Source: Brevibacillus antibioticus (lineage in GTDB: Bacteria; Bacillota; Bacilli; Brevibacillales; Brevibacillaceae). From it: a stretch of 64,000 bases of DNA. Where the stretch lies: the NCBI RefSeq assembly GCF_005217615.1, contig NZ_SZNK01000001.1, positions 3,740,001 to 3,804,000 on the forward strand, in the 5' to 3' direction. Below the pieces are notes generated by a model. That model saw only the letters and a list, made by a program, of their open reading frames with translations, made no database searches and was not told the DNA's origin. A program made the position numbers and the translations under genes. Below, in pieces: positions 8,521 to 17,174 of this stretch (positions are counted from its first letter, which is position 1; the number at the start of each line of letters is the position of its first letter).

Positions 8521-9987
8521 TTAATACGCCCTTCCGAACCAGACGCTATGCTGTGACTCTTTGCCGCAGCAAATGCAGGCTTTCTTTTGTACAGGAGGCT
8601 CAAACGGGATGTTGCGCGAGGTGAACCTGGTTTCTTCCTTGATCTTCGATTCACAAGCATCATCCCCGCACCAGCCAGCTAACACCCAGCCGCTCGTCTT
8701 TTTTTCGCTCTCGTTTTTGGCAATATGAGCGGATAGCTGCTCCAGTGTATCGATCCCCAAATATGAGTTCTCATCACGGAAGGCTAGTGCTTTTTGGAAC
8801 ATATTTTGCTGAATCTCTTCCAACAGTTGAACAACGGTCTGCCCGATACCGTCAAGTGAAACCGTCACCTTCTCTCCTGTATCACGACGAGCCAAAATCA
8901 CTTGACCATTTTCCACGTCACGCGGGCCGAGCTCCAAACGCAGCGGAACTCCGCGCATTTCCCACTCATTGAACTTCCAGCCTGGTGTTTCTTCGCGAAG
9001 ATCAGCACGGACGCGCACTCCTGCGGCCTTGATCTGGTCAAAGAGTGGATCAAACGCCTCCATGACTTTCTCGCGCAGCTTCATCGGACCGACTGGTATC
9101 ATAATTACCTGTGTCGGAGCCATGCGAGGTGGCAACACGAGACCTCGGTCATCGCCATGCACCATGATCATCGAACCAATCAGTCGCGTAGAGGTTCCCC
9201 ATGATGTGGTGTGAACGTACTTGAACTGATTGTCACGATCCAAAAACTTGATTTCAAAGCCGCGCGCGAATTTATCGCCCAAATAGTGCGAGGTGCCCGC
9301 TTGCACTGCTTTGCCATCCTTCATCATCGCTTCAATGGAATACGTGTCGACAGCACCAGCAAAGCGTTCACTTGGTGTTTTTTGTCCCTTCCAAACCGGA
9401 ATCGCCAGCTCCTGCTCGACGACCTCTCGGTAAATCTCTAGCATTTGCATCGTTTCCTGACGAGCTTCTTCCTCTGTCGCATGTGCTGTGTGGCCTTCCT
9501 GCCAAAGAAATTCCGATGTCCGCAAGAACGGCATCGTCCGCTTCTCCCAGCGAAACACGTTTGCCCACTGGTTGATTAATACAGGTAGGTCACGATAACT
9601 CTGAATCCATTGGCTATACATATGTCCGATGATCGTCTCGGAAGTTGGACGTAGCGCGAGCTTTTCCTCTAGTGGCTCGCCACCAGCCTCTGTTACCCAA
9701 GGCAGTTCTGGATTGAAGCCCTCGATATGCTCTTTCTCTTTTTGAAAGAAGGACTCGGGGATTAGCATCGGGAAATAGGCATTGCGATGCCCTGTCTCTT
9801 TGAAGCGCTTATTCATCGCCTCTTGAATTCGCTCCCATAGCTCAAAGCCATCCGGCTTGAACACGATGCAGCCGCGTACCGGTGTGTAATCCATCAAATC
9901 CGCCTTTTTAATGGCATCGATGTACCAACGCGAAAAATCCTCCGATTGCGGTGTAATTTCTTTTACAAACGCTTTGTCCTCTTTCAT
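8521..9987 (-). CDS. proS: Prolyl-tRNA synthetase, short (eukaryote/archaeon-like) type
   Basis: Charges tRNA-Pro. The 488-residue class II enzyme starts at 9987 (MKEDKAFV) after GGAG; the frame stays open upstream only because it reads through the T-box leader. It lacks the insertion domain of the long bacterial type and has a C-terminal domain with paired cysteines (GDDACES and ACICCGKES), the arrangement of the archaeal/eukaryotic-like or Thermus-type ProRS. Class II signatures include RPTSETIIGHMY and FLRTSEFLWQEGHTAH. Bacilli often carry a long ProRS as well, so this may be a second, starvation-inducible copy. It is controlled by the T-box directly upstream. Confidence 0.94.
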   Translation of the reverse strand: MKEDKAFVKEITPQSEDFSRWYIDAIKKADLMDYTPVRGCIVFKPDGFELWERIQEAMNKRFKETGHRNAYFPMLIPESFFQKEKEHIEGFNPELPWVTEAGGEPLEEKLALRPTSETIIGHMYSQWIQSYRDLPVLINQWANVFRWEKRTMPFLRTSEFLWQEGHTAHATEEEARQETMQMLEIYREVVEQELAIPVWKGQKTPSERFAGAVDTYSIEAMMKDGKAVQAGTSHYLGDKFARGFEIKFLDRDNQFKYVHTTSWGTSTRLIGSMIMVHGDDRGLVLPPRMAPTQVIMIPVGPMKLREKVMEAFDPLFDQIKAAGVRVRADLREETPGWKFNEWEMRGVPLRLELGPRDVENGQVILARRDTGEKVTVSLDGIGQTVVQLLEEIQQNMFQKALAFRDENSYLGIDTLEQLSAHIAKNESEKKTSGWVLAGWCGDDACESKIKEETRFTSRNIPFEPPVQKKACICCGKESQHSVWFGRAY

Positions 9988-10018
9988 CCGTCTACGCTCC
10001 TTTTTGTTCTTACGTAAA

Positions 10019-10270
10019 ATGCAAAAAATCCCCCATCCCAAAAGGGACGGAGGATTAACTTCCGCGGTACCACCCTGATTGACCACAGCATACGCCATAG
10101 TCCTCTCGATAACCCGATAACGGTGGGCATCCGGCTCAGCTCTTCACCAGCGGCTTCAGGATGGGTTGCAGTTAACCTTTACGTATCAGCCTTCCAGACT
10201 AGGGCCGACTCTCTGTCACGTGGGTATAGCTGCGGGTCCTTTCATAGCCTTTTGTGACTATCTATTAACT
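10019..10270 (-). ncRNA. T-box leader of proS (tRNA-Pro sensing)
   Basis: On the minus strand the invariant T-box core AGGGTGGTACCGCG is followed by a terminator hairpin (CCTCCGTCCC / GGGATGGGGG) and a U-run, and preceded by a long stem-I region. Uncharged tRNA would pair with the core to form the antiterminator and let proS be transcribed. A possible specifier is CCG in GAAGCCGCTGG, placed by analogy with the leuA leaders below; this codon is tentative. The 5' limit is approximate. Confidence 0.92.
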
Positions 10271-10299
10271 AAACATATTAGCGAGTCACATCGTGGTTG

Positions 10300-10911
10300 T
10301 CAATTGCTGGTACGCGGAGCGATTCTGGAGCCGAGCTTCACATAGATCGGATACGCAACCACTGAAATCATAACACCTTTGAAGAGATTAAATGGTACGA
10401 TTCCGTACAGAACCAATGACCAGATACTTGTCGCATTGAACATGGTCAAGAGCTGTTCAATCGGCATTTGATAAAGCACAGCGTATGCAGGCAACAGCAC
10501 ATATGCATTTGCCACAGCCATGACAATCGTCATCAAAATCGTTCCCAGAGCAAGACCAGTCAGGAAGCCTTTTTTGCCTTGGCCGAGACGCTGCATGTAA
10601 ACAGCCGCAAAAATAAAGCTTGATCCTGCCACAATGTTTGCGAGCTCACCGATCAACAGACCGTCTGTATTTTTGAAGAGCATGTGCAATGTATTTTTTA
10701 GTACCTCGATAATAACGCCAGCTACAGGTCCGTACATGAGTCCCCCGATCAATGCCGGGAGTGTACTGAAGTCGAGCTTCAAAAAGCTTGGCATCAGCGG
10801 AACGGGAACCTCGAGATACTGCAGAATAAATGCAACGGCCGCCAGCATGGGAATCGTCACCAGCTTTTGGGTTGCACGTGTGCGCGAAGAATGCAGCGCT
10901 GTTTCTTTCAT
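10300..10911 (-). CDS. ribU: Riboflavin ECF transporter S component RibU
   Basis: A 203-residue integral membrane protein with about six hydrophobic segments. It is the substrate-binding S component that works with a shared energising EcfAA'T module, not encoded here. The start at 10911 is preferred over 10920 because GAGGAG then lies nine bases upstream. The features PSFLKLDFSTLPALIGG and GPVAGVIIEVLKN are typical of RibU/YpaA. An FMN riboswitch and terminator in the 5' leader confirm the riboflavin link: when FMN is plentiful, transcription should stop before the gene. Confidence 0.93.
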   Translation of the reverse strand: MKETALHSSRTRATQKLVTIPMLAAVAFILQYLEVPVPLMPSFLKLDFSTLPALIGGLMYGPVAGVIIEVLKNTLHMLFKNTDGLLIGELANIVAGSSFIFAAVYMQRLGQGKKGFLTGLALGTILMTIVMAVANAYVLLPAYAVLYQMPIEQLLTMFNATSIWSLVLYGIVPFNLFKGVMISVVAYPIYVKLGSRIAPRTSN

Positions 10912-10989
10912 GTTTACCATCTCCTCATTTTTCTACTCCTTCTTGAGGAATGGCAACAGTCGTTGTACTCACACGTCTTGTTACACAAA

Positions 10990-11024
10990 CAAAAATAAAC
11001 CCTGTGGCTATAAGTTCCACAGGG
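10990..11024 (-). terminator. Riboswitch-controlled terminator in the ribU leader
   Basis: A perfect 8-bp stem CCCTGTGG / CCACAGGG is followed on the minus strand by TTTATTTTTGTTTG. It lies between the FMN aptamer and ribU and is the likely expression platform. Confidence 0.8.
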
Positions 11025-11150
11025 CATTTGCAAGCGTATGACAAAACCGTGCGCAAATAAAAGGTACAAGAAACAAGAGGGCTGGCCTCTACGTTCTCAT
11101 CCCGTTTGCACAGGCAAACAAGCACGTGTGATAAACGTACTGTCGTCATC

Positions 11151-11294
11151 CTTCTCCCATCCAGACTGTACTGTCGGCTCTGGAATCACACCAGATCCTG
11201 CACTCCGTCGCTATTTGCAGCTCGGGAGGCTCGCGGGCTTAACATGCATAAAGCATGATCACCGCCGGTCGGGAATTTCACCCTGCCCCGAAGG
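11151..11294 (-). ncRNA. FMN riboswitch (RFN element) upstream of ribU
   Basis: On the minus strand all conserved RFN blocks are present in order: GGGCAGGGTGAAATTCCCGA, CCGGCGGTGATC, AGCCCGCGAGC, GATCTGGTGTGATTCCAG, GCCGACAGT and GTCTGGATGGGAGAAGG. The aptamer binds FMN and controls the downstream riboflavin transporter. The stretch from 11025 to 11150 between aptamer and terminator shows no gene. Confidence 0.97.
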
Positions 11295-11316
11295 AATGTG
11301 TAGTTGTATACAGCAT

Positions 11317-11344
11317 ATTATACTGCTGTTTTTTGATTTGACAA
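11317..11344 (-). promoter_or_regulatory. Sigma-A promoter for the ribU leader
   Basis: TTGTCA and TATAAT are separated by 16 bases on the minus strand, ending 22 bases before the aptamer begins. Confidence 0.85.
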
Positions 11345-11524
11345 TAGAGGAATCTGCCAGCTCGATAATTTTTGCTTATTTTTCCGATTTGTTTAGTATG
11401 AATAATGAGTAAAAAAAGACACTTGCTAACTAGAGAGCACTTCATGCTATCATTCGCTTGTACAATAGAATCGGCTCCTCAAGGGTGGTCGCGGCTCATC
11501 CCCATTTGAAAGGGGGTGAGGCCT

Positions 11525-11620
11525 GTGGTAACGAATGAAACACTCGGACTGCTTTTCCAGTTTGGGTTGTTCCTGGTCGCTTTAATCGGCTTGGTTGTTA
11601 CCTTGACCAAAAAGAAATAG
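11525..11620 (+). CDS. Putative holin-like toxin peptide (31 aa), type I toxin candidate
   Basis: A GTG start follows AAAGGGGGTGAGG and opens a 31-codon frame. The peptide is a charged-poor single membrane helix (LGLLFQFGLFLVALIGL, then VVTLTKKK). This layout, a short N-terminus, one hydrophobic helix and a lysine-rich end, matches the putative holin-like toxin family found in Bacilli, many members of which are type I toxins held down by an antisense RNA. Two hairpins follow the stop, the second a strong terminator. No antitoxin is proven; an antisense RNA from the 11640-11800 region is the obvious candidate. The gene is too short for routine calling and lies alone between the ribU leader and an ABC operon. 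Confidence 0.72.
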   Translation: MVTNETLGLLFQFGLFLVALIGLVVTLTKKK

Positions 11621-11652
11621 ACCGCCCTTGAGTTCGCACCTCAGCGGTCTAT
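11617..11652 (+). terminator. Hairpin overlapping the toxin stop codon
   Basis: A 9-bp stem ATAGACCGC / GCGGTCTAT with an inner TGAG / CTCA helix overlaps the TAG stop. The following U-run is weak, so it may act as an RNA stabiliser or antisense contact region more than a terminator. Confidence 0.6.
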
Positions 11653-11703
11653 TTCACACCCAGATTTGAGCCGCACCCCTATGGGGGAAGCTCCTATTGT
11701 ACC

Positions 11704-11737
11704 GACCGCTCCAGTTGCCGCCGGAACGGTCTTTTTT
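11704..11737 (+). terminator. Intrinsic terminator downstream of the toxin gene
   Basis: GACCG / CGGTC with inner TCC / GGA pairs is followed by TTTTTT on the plus strand. It would end a toxin mRNA of about 220 nt. Confidence 0.65.
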
Positions 11738-11799
11738 ACTTTATGCTTGTGGATCTCGTTACATCCAATATTACCACAGCGAGGTCGAATTATAAATAA

Positions 11800-12597
11800 T
11801 CAAGAACCTGCTCCCCGATACTTCGTAACTCCCCAGTTCCAGACTAACAGCCCGATCCCGAAAAAGATGACAGCAACTACCGGTGTCATTGCCGCATACG
11901 TGTACCAGACTTCCTTACGCAAAAAGTAAGCCGCCGGATAAACACCCACGAAGGCAAACGGCAGCACGTAAGTGAGCACAAAGCGAATAGCCTTGTTGTA
12001 CACGTCTACCGGATAGCGCCCGTATTGCTGGATGTTGTAGATCATCGGGGCAATCCCTGTCCGCGAGTCAGAAAAGAAGCTAACCGCAGCAATCGCGGTA
12101 TACACGCCACCGTAAATCAGTGCCCCGCTGATTGAGAGCCCGATAAAGATGAACACGTCGTACCAGTAAAACGACAAATCAAGTTGAATGGCTGCATACC
12201 CCATGATGATGATCCCGGTTATCACTCCAAAAATGCGGTCTGGCGCAATTGACTCGAGGCACACCTGTGCCAGATTGTGAATCGGTCTCGTTAAGATGCG
12301 ATCCATCTCGCCCCGGATGATATAGCGCTCATTAAAGTCCCAAAAACCGAAGAACATCGAGAACAATGCGTATGGAACCAAAAAGAAACCATAGATAAAG
12401 ATAATCTCGTCACGCGTCCAATCCCCCATAAGCGGAACATGCGTGAACACGACAATAATAAAGATGAGATTGATTAGCTCAGAAACCAGATTAGACACAA
12501 AGTCCCCGAGAAAATCCGTTCGATAGGCAAGCCTCGTCTTAAAGTACTGGCTCAGGTAGTCGGCAAAAATACTGAAAATATGTCTCATGTTTTGCAT
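11800..12597 (-). CDS. ABC-2 type transporter permease (second subunit)
   Basis: A 265-residue membrane protein with about six hydrophobic segments, of the DUF990-type ABC-2 permease group. The conserved middle part RGEMDRILTRPIHNL is a hallmark of that group. It is the third gene of a three-gene exporter operon: its start lies three bases after the stop of the first permease. Two different permeases plus one ATPase form the usual heteromeric exporter; the cargo is unknown. The run to the toxin terminator (11738-11799) holds no other gene. Confidence 0.88.
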   Translation of the reverse strand: MQNMRHIFSIFADYLSQYFKTRLAYRTDFLGDFVSNLVSELINLIFIIVVFTHVPLMGDWTRDEIIFIYGFFLVPYALFSMFFGFWDFNERYIIRGEMDRILTRPIHNLAQVCLESIAPDRIFGVITGIIIMGYAAIQLDLSFYWYDVFIFIGLSISGALIYGGVYTAIAAVSFFSDSRTGIAPMIYNIQQYGRYPVDVYNKAIRFVLTYVLPFAFVGVYPAAYFLRKEVWYTYAAMTPVVAVIFFGIGLLVWNWGVTKYRGAGS

Positions 12598-12600
12598 GCT

Positions 12601-13395
12601 CTACCCTCCTTGCACAACCAGCTTGTTGCGGGCAAGACGCCACATCACCAAGATGGGAACCAGTATGACAAACATCCAGATGAACTGAAAACCGATCAAT
12701 TCCCAGGAACGTTCCGTTGTAATCGCACCTGTGAAGATCAGGCTCGGGTAGTAGTTAACGGCCTGAAATGGAAGGTAACCCATTACCGTTTGCGCCCAGC
12801 CCGGGAAAAAGCTGATCGGCAGCACGAGACCAGACAACAGATCCACCACGACCCGCTTGGCTCGCATCATGCCATCGTTTCGGAACAGGAAGAAAGTCAG
12901 TAAGCCTGTCACCAGATTGATTTGTGTATTAATCAAAAACGCACACATCAAGCTGATCAAATACAGCCCCCATCCAGTCGCTGTCGCCGGGAAGCTGAAC
13001 GGAATGATCAGACTGATAAGGAAAATACCTGGACCCGCGAAAAAGAGAAACCGAAAGATCCCTTCCCCGAACGCCTGCGCCGTTTTCACGGACAAGTAAT
13101 TATAAGGGCGTATCATTTCGATCGCGACCTTGCCTTCTCGGACGTCCTGGGCTATTTCTGTATCGATGTTGTTAAAATAAAACGCCCGCGACATCCAAGC
13201 AATCGCAACGTAGGAAGTCATCTGTTCCACCGTCAGCCCGCCGAGCTGCTGCTGCCCTCCGTAGATCGCTCCCCACAAAAAGTAGTACGCACCGATGTTA
13301 ATCGCGTAGATAATGATCCCGCTGTAATAGTTCACACGATAGGCAAGCATCGTCAAGAACCTCATGCGGATGAGTTCCATATAAAGCTTACGCAT
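12601..13395 (-). CDS. ABC-2 type transporter permease (first subunit)
   Basis: A 264-residue membrane protein with six predicted membrane segments. The cytoplasmic stretch VREGKVAIEMIRPYNY corresponds to the matching motif in the sister permease. It overlaps the ATPase gene by eight bases and is followed after three bases by the second permease, so the three are translationally coupled. Homologous systems are annotated as daunorubicin/viologen-type exporters, but substrate is not predictable from sequence. Confidence 0.88.
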   Translation of the reverse strand: MRKLYMELIRMRFLTMLAYRVNYYSGIIIYAINIGAYYFLWGAIYGGQQQLGGLTVEQMTSYVAIAWMSRAFYFNNIDTEIAQDVREGKVAIEMIRPYNYLSVKTAQAFGEGIFRFLFFAGPGIFLISLIIPFSFPATATGWGLYLISLMCAFLINTQINLVTGLLTFFLFRNDGMMRAKRVVVDLLSGLVLPISFFPGWAQTVMGYLPFQAVNYYPSLIFTGAITTERSWELIGFQFIWMFVILVPILVMWRLARNKLVVQGG

Positions 13396-14398
13396 GGTTA
13401 GCTACCTCTTGGTCTGAGGAATAAATGTTGCGAACGATATCCTCTGTGCTCGTCTCCTCAATTTTCACATCGCTGACTTCAAACGATGACATGACTGTCG
13501 ACAAAACAAAGGGCAGCATTTCCTGACTTCGCGCTACTTTTACACTGAGGGTAAAATCATTGATTTGCTTGATCTCACAAGGCATCTCTCCCAATGCCTG
13601 ACGAAGTGCGGCTGTTGAAGTGCGCTTTTTCATTTGGAAGGACACCTCTGTGCCATTGCCCCATTTTTCCTTGAGGTCATTCAACAATCCATCGAAGATC
13701 AGCTTCCCTTTGTCCATGACAAGCACGCGTTTACAGAGTGCTTCGATGTCTGACACATCGTGAGTCGTCAACAAGATCGTCATATTTTCCGTCTCGTTCA
13801 GATTGCGGAGAAACTCACGGATTTTTTGCTTAACGAGTACATCGAGTCCAACTGTCGGCTCATCGAGAAACAGCAGGCGTGGCTTATGAATCAACGAAGC
13901 AGCCACTTCACAGCGCATCCGTTGACCAAGACTCAGCTTGCGCACTGGCTGACTGACGAACGGAGAAATCTCCAGCTCCTCAATCAAACGCTCCAGCCAC
14001 TTTTCTCCTTCTGCCTCATCTACTTTATAAACACTCTTCAACAGACGGAAGGACTCTATCGGAGAAAGGTCCCACCAAAGCTGAGAGCGCTGCCCGAAAA
14101 CAACTCCGATGGAACGAACGTACTCTTCCCGCTGCTTGAAAGGCACATAGCCGTTAATGACGATTTCTCCGTCGCTCGGGGTCAAGATACCGGTCAGCAT
14201 CTTGATCGTGGTCGATTTTCCGGCACCATTTTCCCCAATCAGCGCGAACATTTCCCCTTCCTGTACTGTAAAGGAAAGGTCATCCACCGCATTTACCGTC
14301 TTGTACTCCCGACTGAACAAATCACGAAAAGCACCACCAAGGCCCGGTCTGGACTGATGGATGCGGAAATCCTTTTGTAAATGATTTACTTGAATCAT
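13388..14398 (-). CDS. ABC transporter ATP-binding protein (NatA/DrrA-like)
   Basis: A 336-residue ATPase that powers the two permeases encoded downstream. Walker A is GENGAGKST (about residues 56-64), the signature is LSLGQRMRCE, and Walker B is LLFLDEPTVGLD followed by the switch histidine in TTHD. The N-terminal region FRDLFSREYKTVNAVDD and a C-terminal extension of about 90 residues are typical of the DUF990-associated ATPases. First gene of the operon; it overlaps the first permease gene by eight bases. Confidence 0.93.
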   Translation of the reverse strand: MIQVNHLQKDFRIHQSRPGLGGAFRDLFSREYKTVNAVDDLSFTVQEGEMFALIGENGAGKSTTIKMLTGILTPSDGEIVINGYVPFKQREEYVRSIGVVFGQRSQLWWDLSPIESFRLLKSVYKVDEAEGEKWLERLIEELEISPFVSQPVRKLSLGQRMRCEVAASLIHKPRLLFLDEPTVGLDVLVKQKIREFLRNLNETENMTILLTTHDVSDIEALCKRVLVMDKGKLIFDGLLNDLKEKWGNGTEVSFQMKKRTSTAALRQALGEMPCEIKQINDFTLSVKVARSQEMLPFVLSTVMSSFEVSDVKIEETSTEDIVRNIYSSDQEVANHA

Positions 14399-14487
14399 GG
14401 AAAACCGTCCTTTTTTCTTCGCTTAAATACCATTTGTAGTGTATATGAGCCAATCGAATTGTGCAAAAGGCAAACTGCACCAAACTG

Positions 14488-15330
14488 TTAATGAAGATAA
14501 AGGATCATGCCCGTTTTGTCGTCAGACTTTTTGAAGCGGATATACTGGATGCATTCGGGATCGTTGTTTTCCAGAGAGATGAGCTCGTCTGTGTAACGTT
14601 GCAGCCCTTTATGTACGATCGGCAGCACCGTCTCTTCCCACTTCGGCTGTGCTCCACCTAAAGCTCTCGGCATGAAAAGACCATCCGTTGCCAACACTAA
14701 TGCCTTCACGCCAACTCGATTCATGCGTCCATACTCGATAAAGTCCCGACAGGCAACATCGCCATTCAACACGCCGTAGCCTCCTGGTCCATTCGCCTGA
14801 TAGCGGTTATGGATCAGGATGTCCATACATCGTTCGTACAGCTCTGTTCGAGTACACAATCCTTCTTTGATTCCTTCTCCCCACTTCGCCATGACTGCCT
14901 GTTCCAAATGGCTGACTTGCGTATGCGTCAAGGGGCGTACCGTGTCATCATCATAAACGGCAAAAATCATGCAATCTCCCAATTGAGCGTACTCGATATG
15001 GGCATCTCCTACACGAACGACTGCACAGGCCGCTCCCCACAATGCTTCCTTTTTCTCAAGATCAATGCCGCTTTGCCGCATCTGCCCTTGAAGGGCTTCG
15101 TTTATCGTCTCCAAATACTCGTGCAAAGCTGCATCCTCCGGCATTGCTTCCAGCTGCTTTTTTACAAGCTCAGCCGCGATAGCTCCGCCTGTCTGTCCTG
15201 CTGCGTTCTCATACGGAATCAGCGAAGTAATACCGTCGATGACCGAATACACATGCTTGACCTGCTGAATCACATAGGCGTCCTCATTGCTTTTGCCGCT
15301 TCCTTTCATGGAGATGCTCTCAAGTTTCAT
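14488..15330 (-). CDS. PP2C-like protein phosphatase
   Basis: A 280-residue protein from the ATG at 15330, which follows GGCGGGG; a TTG seven codons upstream is less likely. Conserved metal-binding features of the PP2C fold are present: KSNEDAY near the N-terminus, VIDGIT, AQLGDCMIF and LATDGLF. Such proteins remove phosphate from Ser/Thr residues with two Mn or Mg ions, or act in small regulatory switches like SpoIIE and RsbU. No kinase or anti-sigma partner is adjacent. It is divergent from hemL and follows no obvious operon. Confidence 0.78.
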   Translation of the reverse strand: MKLESISMKGSGKSNEDAYVIQQVKHVYSVIDGITSLIPYENAAGQTGGAIAAELVKKQLEAMPEDAALHEYLETINEALQGQMRQSGIDLEKKEALWGAACAVVRVGDAHIEYAQLGDCMIFAVYDDDTVRPLTHTQVSHLEQAVMAKWGEGIKEGLCTRTELYERCMDILIHNRYQANGPGGYGVLNGDVACRDFIEYGRMNRVGVKALVLATDGLFMPRALGGAQPKWEETVLPIVHKGLQRYTDELISLENNDPECIQYIRFKKSDDKTGMILYLH

Positions 15331-15479
15331 GATGACCCCGCCTTTACCCAAGGAGTGATTTGCTTGAAAATTGTATCATTTTTCCTTTTCTTCATCTATA
15401 GCTCTCGTTCATATCCAGTTGTTGAACTGCTGTGGTAAGATAATGAAGGACTTTTTCCAAAAGAAAAGAGGGAATATGC

Positions 15480-16766
15480 ATGAAACGTGAACGATCCGCG
15501 CAACTGCACGAGCAAGCACTCGACGTTATTCTAGGCGGGGTAAACAGCCCTTCCCGCTCTTTCAAGGCTGTAGGTGGGGGAGCACCCGTAACGATGGAAC
15601 GTGCCCAGGGCGCGTATTTCTGGGACGTGGACGGCAATCGATATATTGACTATTTAGCAGCATATGGCCCCATCATTACTGGCCATGCACATCCACATGT
15701 AACCAAAGCGATTTGCGAAGCTGCTGCCAACGGAACCCTGTACGGTACACCTACTCCATGGGAAATTACCTTCGCAAACATGATCCGCGAAGCAATCCCA
15801 TCGATGGAGCGCATTCGATTCAACAACTCTGGTACAGAAGCAGTCATGACATGCATTCGTGTAGCACGTGCCTATACCGGACGCGTCAAAGTCATCAAAT
15901 TCGCAGGCTGCTACCACGGCCACTCCGATTTGGTGCTCGTTGCTGCTGGCTCTGGACCATCTACCTTGGGGATTCCGGACAGTGCAGGTATTCCACAAAG
16001 CATTGCCAGCGAAGTCATTACTGTACCTTTTAATAATATCGAAGCATTCGCAGATGCTATGAGCAAATGGGGAAGCGAAACGTCTTGCGTCCTCGTTGAA
16101 CCGATTGTCGGCAACTTCGGTATCGTGGCACCTGAGCCTGGCTTCTTGGAAGAGGTTAACCGCATCACGCACGAAGCTGGTGCACTTGTTGTCTACGATG
16201 AAGTGATCACGGCCTTCCGCTTCTGCTATGGCGGAGCACAAAACCTCCTCGGAGTCGAGCCAGATCTGACTGCATTGGGCAAAATTATCGGTGGCGGTCT
16301 GCCAATCGGCGCTTATGGCGGTCGTCGGGAAATCATGGAGCAAGTCGCCCCACTCGGACCTGCGTATCAAGCAGGAACAATGGCTGGTAATCCTGCTTCC
16401 ATCCGTGCGGGAATTGCGTGCCTGGAAGTATTGAAGCAGCCAGGCGTGTACGATGAATTCGAACGACTGGGCGCCATGCTTGCAAACGGCATCATCGAAG
16501 CGGCAACCAAACACGGCGTAACCATCCAGCTCAATCGTGTAAAAGGAGCTTTGGCTGTTTACTTTACGGACGAGCCTGTTCATGATTATGATGCAGCTCA
16601 GAAAGCGAACGGAGAAATATTTGCCCGCTTCTTCCAGCTGATGCTGAATGAAGGTGTATGCCTGGCACCATCCAAATATGAAGCTTGGTTCGTGACGACA
16701 GCTCATACAGAAGAAGACATTCAATACACCATCGCTGCTGTAGACCGCGCCTTTTCTCAGCTGTAA
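15480..16766 (+). CDS. hemL: Glutamate-1-semialdehyde 2,1-aminomutase
   Basis: A PLP enzyme that makes 5-aminolevulinate, the first committed tetrapyrrole precursor. The 428-residue length is typical. The PLP lysine is K268 in [17 protein letters not shown], and the substrate/cofactor motifs NSGTEA and YDEVITAFR are present. It stands alone, not in a hem operon, matching the second copy of B. subtilis (gsaB/hemL2), which also sits near bcp and perR. A paralogue inside a hemAXCDBL operon is expected elsewhere. The ribosome site is AGAGGGA. Confidence 0.93.
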   Translation: MKRERSAQLHEQALDVILGGVNSPSRSFKAVGGGAPVTMERAQGAYFWDVDGNRYIDYLAAYGPIITGHAHPHVTKAICEAAANGTLYGTPTPWEITFANMIREAIPSMERIRFNNSGTEAVMTCIRVARAYTGRVKVIKFAGCYHGHSDLVLVAAGSGPSTLGIPDSAGIPQSIASEVITVPFNNIEAFADAMSKWGSETSCVLVEPIVGNFGIVAPEPGFLEEVNRITHEAGALVVYDEVITAFRFCYGGAQNLLGVEPDLTALGKIIGGGLPIGAYGGRREIMEQVAPLGPAYQAGTMAGNPASIRAGIACLEVLKQPGVYDEFERLGAMLANGIIEAATKHGVTIQLNRVKGALAVYFTDEPVHDYDAAQKANGEIFARFFQLMLNEGVCLAPSKYEAWFVTTAHTEEDIQYTIAAVDRAFSQL

Positions 16767-16845
16767 ACCATTCCCACGTCCTTTCGCAACCGTCCGAGGA
16801 AATAATAAGCCTGTTCGCGATTATGTTTTCGAGGAGGATATCTCG

Positions 16846-16986
16846 GTGTCCAAAGGTGAAAAATCATATCCGCAGGCTCCAGAAAAGACGTTGGATTCCA
16901 AAATGAGCAGTAAAATGCTCGAGGTGACCGGCTTTCAAAACCCGCGAAAAACCGAGCATCACAAAACCCAAAATCACGACAGATAA
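16846..16986 (+). CDS. Small hydrophilic protein of unknown function (46 aa)
   Basis: A GTG start follows GAGGAGGATATCTCG and opens a 46-codon frame that ends just before a strong terminator. The peptide is rich in lysine, serine, histidine and glutamine, has no membrane segment and no cysteines. It recalls small spore-associated peptides in composition, but I do not recognise a family. The ribosome site and terminator together make translation likely. Confidence 0.6.
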   Translation: MSKGEKSYPQAPEKTLDSKMSSKMLEVTGFQNPRKTEHHKTQNHDR

Positions 16987-16996
16987 CCATCAAAAT

Positions 16997-17041
16997 AGAC
17001 ACATTCCCAATCGTAATGACGAGGAGTGTGTCTGTTTTTTT
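16997..17041 (+). terminator. Intrinsic terminator after the 46-aa gene
   Basis: Stem AGACACA / TGTGTCT followed by GTTTTTTT. Confidence 0.75.
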
Positions 17042-17174
17042 CGCCTGCGGCAACATTGTCATTAATGGACACAGATTGTACAATAAAATAATGAAACTGT
17101 CATAGGACTTATTCGTATACATGAATATGGGCTAGAATGAAGTAGTATAGATTACAGCGAGGAGTGAGTGTGGA

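Noticed and set aside
9987-10098. 37-codon N-terminal extension of proS
   Set aside because: The extension is the T-box core and terminator read as protein; the true start follows GGAG.
15654-16724. 356-codon frame antisense to hemL
   Set aside because: It overlaps the well-supported hemL over its whole length, has no ribosome site, and its composition is that of the complementary strand of a conserved gene.
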